NCBI RefSeq assembly: GCF_029813775.1
Contig: NZ_JARVKW010000009.1
Location: 62,001 to 126,000, forward strand
Reading direction: 5' to 3'
Length of the DNA: 64,000 nt
Source of the DNA: Streptomyces sp. DH24
GTDB lineage: Bacteria > Actinomycetota > Actinomycetes > Streptomycetales > Streptomycetaceae
Below are positions 59,546-64,000 of this stretch, piece by piece. Under the pieces are notes generated by a model. It saw only the letters and a list, made by a program, of their open reading frames with translations. It was not told the DNA's origin and searched no databases. The position numbers and the translations under genes are program-made. Numbering within the stretch: the first letter of the stretch is position 1; each line of letters starts with the position of its first letter.

Positions 59546-61422
59546 CGGTGCTTCTCCGAGGTGACAAGTTCAGGGTGCCCCGCAACGATGGCGGCCACGT
59601 TGGCGGCGGACTCGGGGTCGACTTCTGGGTTGAAGTAGTTGGAGTGCGCCGGGGTCGGCCCTTGGCCGTCGATCAAAGGTCGTGGGCCGTCATCGACCTT
59701 GATGCGATGAGCGCCGAAAGCCTCGCTGGCCGGGTCCTTGCCGAACCAGATGTCATCGTCGCCCTGGTCGGCGATATCGCCCCCGACGTACGACACCAGC
59801 GGACCGGCCCCACTCAAAACTCCTCCCGCGACAGCTTCCTGCTTGGACGGCAGCTGAGTCACCGGGTCGTTGTCGGCCGCCCCCACGAATACATGGCCCT
59901 TGGGGACGCCCAGATGCTCCGCCTTGTCGACGCCCACGCCAGGGCTGCCCAGCAACACGATGTCGTCGGCGTCCGGGATCCCGCCAGGTTCCTGAGTGGC
60001 CGCACCGACCAGCCGGGAGCCATAGGAGTGTCCGATCGCCGTTAGGTGTGGATCCCCATGGGAGTTGGTGGCGGCCAGGCCGCTCATGAAGGAGTTGTAG
60101 GCAGGCGCGCCCTTTTCGGCCCGCTCGGCGGACATCACTTCGCTGTTCGAGAGCAGGGTCGATGCGTCCACACCGCCGAGTTGCGGCGGGTCGTAGCCGA
60201 GCCACACGATGGAGGCGCTCGACGGATCCTTGTCCCGGGCGCCGATGGCGGTGTCCCGGGCACGCTTCACGTCGTTGCGGGCGAACTCGTCATCGAGCGC
60301 CGTGCCAAGCCCGGGAACATATGCGGAGACATTCTTGGAGCTGTCGGGGTTACCGAAGGCGACAACGGCACGGCCAGTGCCCTCGTCGGCGAGGCCCAGG
60401 ATATACATCGGCGGCTCCTTGGGGTCAGTGAGCCGATTCGCCGCGTTCACCTCCAACTGGTGCTGAATTTCCTTCAGCCCTCCGAGCCGGGCCTTGGCTT
60501 GCTCCCTGTCCTGACCCTCCAACTTGGCGATCAGCAACTGCAGGTTCTCCCGGTTCGCCTCATCGCGTACAACTGCCGGGATGCCGTCCAGGTTGCCGAT
60601 GACGTCCGGGTAGCTTGCCAGGTACTCCTCGCGTTGGGCGTCGGAAAGGTGGTCCCACCACTGTTTACGGTCGGCCGGCGACTTGTCGAGCGGGATCTCG
60701 CGCTTCAGGTACTCGTACGTGGCATCACGTACGGCCTGCACGTCCGCCGCCGCGTCCGCCCACGTCTTCCTGTCGACGGTGAGACCAGGCGCGGCCTTGA
60801 GCTTGCTCAAGGCGCTCCGGTAACGCTCGTCGGTCTCGTGGGCCTGGCGCAGTGCACGAGCGATACGGTCGGCGATTTCCTGGGCCTTGGCGTGGTGCGG
60901 GTTCGGGTTGATCAGACCAGGCTTCTGCGCACCAGGCTGATAGAGATCGCCTTTGGCAGGACTATGCAGTCCGTCGTTGCCCGGCCCGAGGAGACCGCTG
61001 TTTCCCGCGACCGTACCGCCCGGGACAGGCTCCCCCGTGAGCTGGTTCTTGCCGCCCGCCGGGTAGGAGACACTGCCGTCCTTGTGGACCGTGTACGACA
61101 GCGCTTCCGCCTCCGCCAGCGCGTCCTTCACCGTCCTTTGGTAGGGCGCGAGTTCCGCTGACAGGCCACTCACTGCCGTACGGATCAATCCGCACTCCGT
61201 CTTGATGTAGTCGTAGTTGGCGCTCAGCCGCTTGAACCGCCTCGCCGCTGCTTTCGCCGACTCGCTCTCCTGTGTCTTGGAAAGGGCGCCGTCCATGTCC
61301 CCGTCGACCCGCTCCTGCGCGGCGTCAGCCTGTCGTGACACTGCTGCCCAGCCGTCCGCCGCATCATCCAGCGCCATCAAATTGACATCGCGCAATTGCT
61401 GCCAGGTCAAGGCAGACGTCAC
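59542..61422 (-). CDS. Cassette B alpha/beta hydrolase (DUF1023) with WXG100-like N-terminus
   Basis: A 626-residue protein without signal peptide. Residues 1-110 are helical, with ALDDAADGWAAVSRQADAAQ resembling the same region of the cassette A large protein, but without a clear WXG. The C-terminal half is a DUF1023 alpha/beta hydrolase: YVPGLGTALDDEF, VWLGYDPPQLG, nucleophile elbow GHSYGS with Ser466, then AADNDPVT and a candidate catalytic His593 in PAHSNYF. DUF1023 enzymes are actinobacterial hydrolases of unknown substrate. The ATG at 61422 overlaps the preceding gene as ATGA. Confidence 0.82.
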
Positions 61423-61868
61423 TCGGCGTCACCTTCCCGGTTCACCCGCACCGCGTTCACCCTTGCAGCGGTTCCGGTGTCAACCCCGGCCAACTCTTTG
61501 CCGACCGCACGCAATGTGGGCTCCAGCGACTCACACTCGTCGCGCACGGCGTCCAGCCGCTTCTCCCAAGAGGTCAGCACTCCTTTGAGCTCAGCCAGGC
61601 TCTCCAGCCCTGTGAGCCCTCTCACCATGCCCTCATGTGCGGTCGTGAGCGCGGTTCTCGTCGTGTTGGTGCTGCTTCGGAGGTCGTCAGCAGTCTTCGC
61701 AGCCCGGTTCCACGGCTGGGCTGAGTGCTTGAGTCTGCCTCCGCCACCGTTCTCCCTGCCCGAGGGGGCACTGCCACCTGGGTCTGCAGGCATCTGGTTC
61801 AGCTGCATTCTCGTGGGCTGCCGCTCAGCCGCTGAGGCCTTTAGCTGCTCCCACTCCTCCCACGCCAT
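61419..61868 (-). CDS. Cassette B small helical protein with LNQMPAD motif
   Basis: A 149-residue protein. It begins MAWEEWEQLKASAAERQPTR, then MQLNQMPADPGGSAPSG, the counterpart of the LNQLPAD motif in cassette A, and continues as long helices with a central Trp (LKGVLTSWEKRLDAVRDECE). The layout suggests a two-helix WXG100-like partner for the hydrolase encoded next. The ATG at 61868 follows GGAGGAG. Third-position GC is lower than in the ribosomal genes. First gene of the transcript that ends in gdhA. Confidence 0.75.
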   Translation of the reverse strand: MAWEEWEQLKASAAERQPTRMQLNQMPADPGGSAPSGRENGGGGRLKHSAQPWNRAAKTADDLRSSTNTTRTALTTAHEGMVRGLTGLESLAELKGVLTSWEKRLDAVRDECESLEPTLRAVGKELAGVDTGTAARVNAVRVNREGDAE

Positions 61869-62006
61869 GCGTCAGCTCCTCCCCGTTTCGCGTTACACCA
61901 GCGGTAGAGACGATCGTGCTGAGCACGCAGCGTCTGCTGAACAGCACTGACTTGTACCGTAGCGCGTTGATCACACAACTCATCGGCCAGACCGACTAGC
62001 ACGCAT

Positions 62007-62020
62007 GAGTACCTGTACTC
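62007..62020. promoter_or_regulatory. Palindrome upstream of cassette B
   Basis: GAGTACCTGTACTC: six-base arms around CT, about 140 bases upstream of the first cassette B start codon. Confidence 0.35.
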
Positions 62021-62126
62021 ACCCGCGCCGAAGGCGGTGGTCATGCGAACAGTCTGGTGGACGTGTGCCAGTACGGTCAGCCCCGTCGTGCCCCGGTCGC
62101 TTCACCACGCCGTGACTGCCACCGTG

Positions 62127-62180
62127 CCGGAGACGCCTCCCGCACCGGCCACATTCAGCTGGTGCGGGAGGCGTCTCCGG
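62127..62180 (-). terminator. Xylanase terminator
   Basis: Perfect 20-base arms (62127-62146 and 62161-62180) with a 14-base loop, 28 bases after the xylanase stop codon. Confidence 0.9.
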
Positions 62181-62208
62181 TCGCTAGTCCACGCCGGCAA
62201 GGCAAGAA

Positions 62209-63342
62209 TCAGCCTCGCGCCCCCTTCAGCGTGTCCCGCAGGGCGTAGAACGCCGGCTTGCGGTCGAAGTCGTCGGTCATGACCGTCGCGGAGCCCTCGC
62301 CCTCGAAGAACACCGGCACCCACGAGTACTTGTCCGTGAAGCCCCAGATGGTGAAGGAGTTGCAGCCGTCCACGGCCAGGCACGCCGACAGCGCCCGCTG
62401 GTAGTAGTCGGCCTGCTTCCGCTCCTGCGCCTGCGTGGGCACGCCGTTCTCCGGCAGGTCCATCCGCACGTCCAGTTCGGTGACCGCCGTCTCCAGGCCC
62501 AGCGCGTCGAACCGCCGCAGGTTGGTCTCCAGGTCGCCCGGGAAGCCGTACCGCGTGCTCAGGTGCGCCTGCACGGAGAAGCCGTGCACCGGGACGCCCT
62601 GCCGCAGCAGTTCCCGCGTGAGCGCGTAGTAGGCGTCGCTCTTGGCGTTGACGCTCTCGACGCCGTAGTCGTTGAAGAACAGCTTCGCCTCCGGGTCGGC
62701 CTCGTGCACCCACCGGAACACGTCGGCGACGATGCCCGGACCCAGCTCGCGGATCCAGATGTTGTCCTGCGTACGGAGTTCGCCCTCGCCGTCGAAGATC
62801 TCGTTGGCGACGTCCCACTGCTGGATCCGGCCGGCGTACCGGCCGACCACGGTGGTGATGTGCTCGCGCAGGATCGCCCGCAGCTCCTCCTTGGAGAAGC
62901 CGCCCTTCTCCAGCCACGCGGGGTTCTGGCTGTGCCACAGCAGCGTGTGCCCGCGCACGACCTGGCCGTGCTTCTCGGCGAACTCGACGATGCCGTCGGC
63001 CGCCGCGAAGTCGTAGCGGTCCCGCTCGGGGTGGATGAACTCCCACTTCATCTGGTTCTCGGGGGACACCGAGCTGAACTGGCGTCCCAGGATCTTCCGG
63101 TACTCCTTGTCCGACGTGAACGGGTCCGGGTAGTCCTGCTCCAGGTGGTGGCCGCCGCCGGCCACGGCCGTGCCGACGAAGAAGCCCTCGGGCGCGGCCT
63201 CGCGCAGCCGGTCGAACCTTGCGTTGGAGTGCGGCGCGGCCTCCCGGCCTGCCGACGGGTCGGCCGTGGCCACGCCCGCCACGAGCGGCAGGGTCAGGGC
63301 GGCGGCGGCCAGGGACGCGGTGGCGAAGCGAATGGGTCTCAT
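62209..63342 (-). CDS. Secreted endo-1,4-beta-xylanase, family GH10
   Basis: A 377-residue secreted glycosidase. Signal peptide about 1-28 (RFATASLAAAALTLPLVAGV, then ATA). The GH10 barrel has ENQMKWE, HTLLWHSQNPAW, the acid/base Glu181 in WDVANE and the nucleophile Glu289 in VTELDVRMD, and FTIWGFTDKYSWVP. It cleaves internal beta-1,4 bonds of xylan. There is no carbohydrate-binding module after the barrel. Start ATG at 63342 has a poor ribosome site. A good promoter and a LacI-type operator lie upstream. Confidence 0.94.
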   Translation of the reverse strand: MRPIRFATASLAAAALTLPLVAGVATADPSAGREAAPHSNARFDRLREAAPEGFFVGTAVAGGGHHLEQDYPDPFTSDKEYRKILGRQFSSVSPENQMKWEFIHPERDRYDFAAADGIVEFAEKHGQVVRGHTLLWHSQNPAWLEKGGFSKEELRAILREHITTVVGRYAGRIQQWDVANEIFDGEGELRTQDNIWIRELGPGIVADVFRWVHEADPEAKLFFNDYGVESVNAKSDAYYALTRELLRQGVPVHGFSVQAHLSTRYGFPGDLETNLRRFDALGLETAVTELDVRMDLPENGVPTQAQERKQADYYQRALSACLAVDGCNSFTIWGFTDKYSWVPVFFEGEGSATVMTDDFDRKPAFYALRDTLKGARG

Positions 63343-63373
63343 GCGGGGAGTCTCATTCCGTCGTTCGTTCTCG

Positions 63374-63401
63374 AATGTTTCGAAACCCGTTCCGAAACAT
63401 T
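63374..63401. promoter_or_regulatory. LacI-type operator of the xylanase gene
   Basis: AATGTTTCG (63374-63382) and CGAAACATT (63393-63401) are perfect inverted arms ten bases apart, placed between promoter and start codon. TCGAATGTTTCG at 63371-63382 is the reverse complement of 12583-12594 upstream of the LacI gene. Confidence 0.65.
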
Positions 63402-63414
63402 TGGGGTTGACGGA

Positions 63415-63443
63415 AGCTAAAGGCCCGCCGAGCGCGAGGTCAA
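63415..63443 (-). promoter_or_regulatory. Xylanase promoter
   Basis: Minus strand TTGACC (63443-63438), 17 bases, TTAGCT (63420-63415). The start point would fall just ahead of the operator, fitting repression. Confidence 0.65.
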
Positions 63444-63469
63444 TACCCGTGCACCTGATCGCACACAAA

Positions 63470-63506
63470 GCGCCCCGCCGCCGGCCTGTGACCGGGGGCG
63501 GGGCGC
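63470..63506 (-). terminator. Hairpin downstream of the DUF397 remnant
   Basis: GCGCCCCGCC (63470-63479) pairs with GGCGGGGCGC (63497-63506), the former terminator of the truncated gene at 63527. Confidence 0.6.
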
Positions 63507-63526
63507 ATGAGGGCGCGGAGGGAGCG

Positions 63527-63655
63527 TCAGCCCTCCGAGGCGTACGTCAGCAAGCCCGCGCACGCGGTGGGCGCGACCGCGAGGCGCGGGCCTGCCAGGT
63601 GCTTGGAGTCGCGGACGTGGACCGCGCGGGCCGCCGTCGCGATCTCCACGCAGCG
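63527..63655 (-). pseudogene. DUF397 gene remnant (C-terminal part only)
   Basis: The frame ending at 63527 reads RCVEIATAARAVHVRDSKHL followed by AGPRLAVAPTACAGLLTYASEG, clearly the last 43 residues of a DUF397 protein (compare CVEAAATDSVVLVRDSK in the intact gene at 978). The N-terminal WxKSSYS part is missing; instead the frame runs into the antisense of an ATP-binding-protein fragment at 63656. Confidence 0.8.
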
Positions 63656-63895
63656 GACACGCTCCGCATCGAGGTCACGGACACGCGCGGTGACCGGCTG
63701 CCGTGTCCTCGGGAGCCGGGGTGGGACGCGGAGTCGGGCCGCGGCCTGCTGCTCGTGGAGGCGCCGGCGGACCGCTGGGGCGGGTCGGAAGGCCGCTTCC
63801 CACGCAAGACGGTGTGGGCGGAAGTGGGCCCGGAAACACCGGAACCCGTCTCCTCGGGCTCCGGTGTCGCCAGCGCCATTCCCCAAGGAACGTGA
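63656..63895 (+). pseudogene. ATP-binding (RsbW-like) gene remnant
   Basis: The frame ending at 63895 reads DTLRIEVTDTRGDRLPCPRE, SGRGLLLVEAPADRWG and KTVWAEVGPE, matching the last 70 residues of the intact ATP-binding protein at 2280 (VEVSDVRGERLPCP, GRGLTLV, KTVWAVV). The N-box half and any start codon are gone. It abuts the DUF397 remnant back to back. Confidence 0.8.
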
Positions 63896-64000
63896 GGGAG
63901 AAAGAACCCGACCGAGCCCCACCCCTCCCGCCCGGCTCGTCCGCTCACTCAGGAGGGTGAACATCACGGGCCCGGCTGGATTTCCGGACCCTCAACTCCC

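Larger units (their letters stand above)
61869..62208. other. 340-base gap before cassette B
   Basis: Between cassette B and the xylanase gene. It holds the palindrome at 62007-62020, the xylanase terminator at 62127-62180, and on the minus strand weak promoter-like boxes about 61930-61970. An open frame at 61841-62044 is not accepted. Confidence 0.6.

Noticed and set aside
61890..62040. tRNA-like stretch near GGTAGAGACGATCG
   Set aside because: No cloverleaf can be drawn: acceptor and T-arm pairing are absent.
61841..62044. 67-codon minus-strand frame before cassette B
   Set aside because: No ribosome site, third-position GC near average instead of high, and it overlaps the well-supported start at 61868. 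It could be revisited with ribosome profiling.
63950..64000. Possible gene start at the right edge (AGGAGG then GTGAACATC)
   Set aside because: The GTG touches the purine run with no spacing and no other start follows at a proper distance before the window ends.

Overview
The window is high-GC actinobacterial DNA with strong third-position GC bias. Its gene order and families (DUF397/XRE/ATP-binding trio, CIRCE-controlled groES-groEL1, LytR-CpsA-Psr protein, tsaB-rimI-tsaD, alr, glmS, coaA, glmM, then rplM-rpsI, rpoA, spc and S10 ribosomal operons) point to a Streptomyces chromosome core. I do not name a species. Nearly all large genes lie on the minus strand, so the ribosomal operons read from right to left.

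Layout. 1-2760: end of a dehydrogenase-like gene, a two-domain SnoaL-like protein, and a DUF397/XRE(DUF5753) pair facing an ATP-binding regulator. 2.9-5.1 kb: groES-groEL1 behind two CIRCE operators. 5.3-10 kb: tandem deacetylase lipoproteins, a THUMP-like methyltransferase, and an ECF sigma factor coupled to a DGPF/YCII protein. 10-12.5 kb: LCP cell-wall ligase and a LacI regulator. 12.7-19.5 kb: the tRNA t6A genes (tsaD, tsaB, tsaE) with rimI, a hydrolase and alr, interrupted by two small genes, one behind an iron box. 19.5-31 kb: L,D-transpeptidase, nnr, a secreted beta-helix protein, acpS, glmS, a lipoprotein, coaA, a DUF389 protein and glmM, so precursor supply for peptidoglycan and CoA is concentrated here. 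31-53.8 kb: ribosomal proteins, RNA polymerase alpha, IF-1, SecY, Adk and Map, with a few envelope genes and truA between blocks.

54.2-61.9 kb holds the most unusual part: two similar three-gene cassettes on the minus strand flank gdhA. Each has a small helical protein carrying an LNQ(L/M)PAD motif, a large protein with a WXG100-like N-terminus, and a lipoprotein. The second cassette runs into gdhA by a 4-base overlap. 62-63.4 kb is a secreted GH10 xylanase with a LacI-type operator that is also present upstream of the LacI gene 50 kb away. The right edge carries a deletion scar: a DUF397 tail and an ATP-binding-protein tail lie back to back with the intervening regulator gone.

No tRNA, rRNA, CRISPR array or complete insertion sequence was seen. 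Functional statements rest on family recognition by eye; no database search was run.
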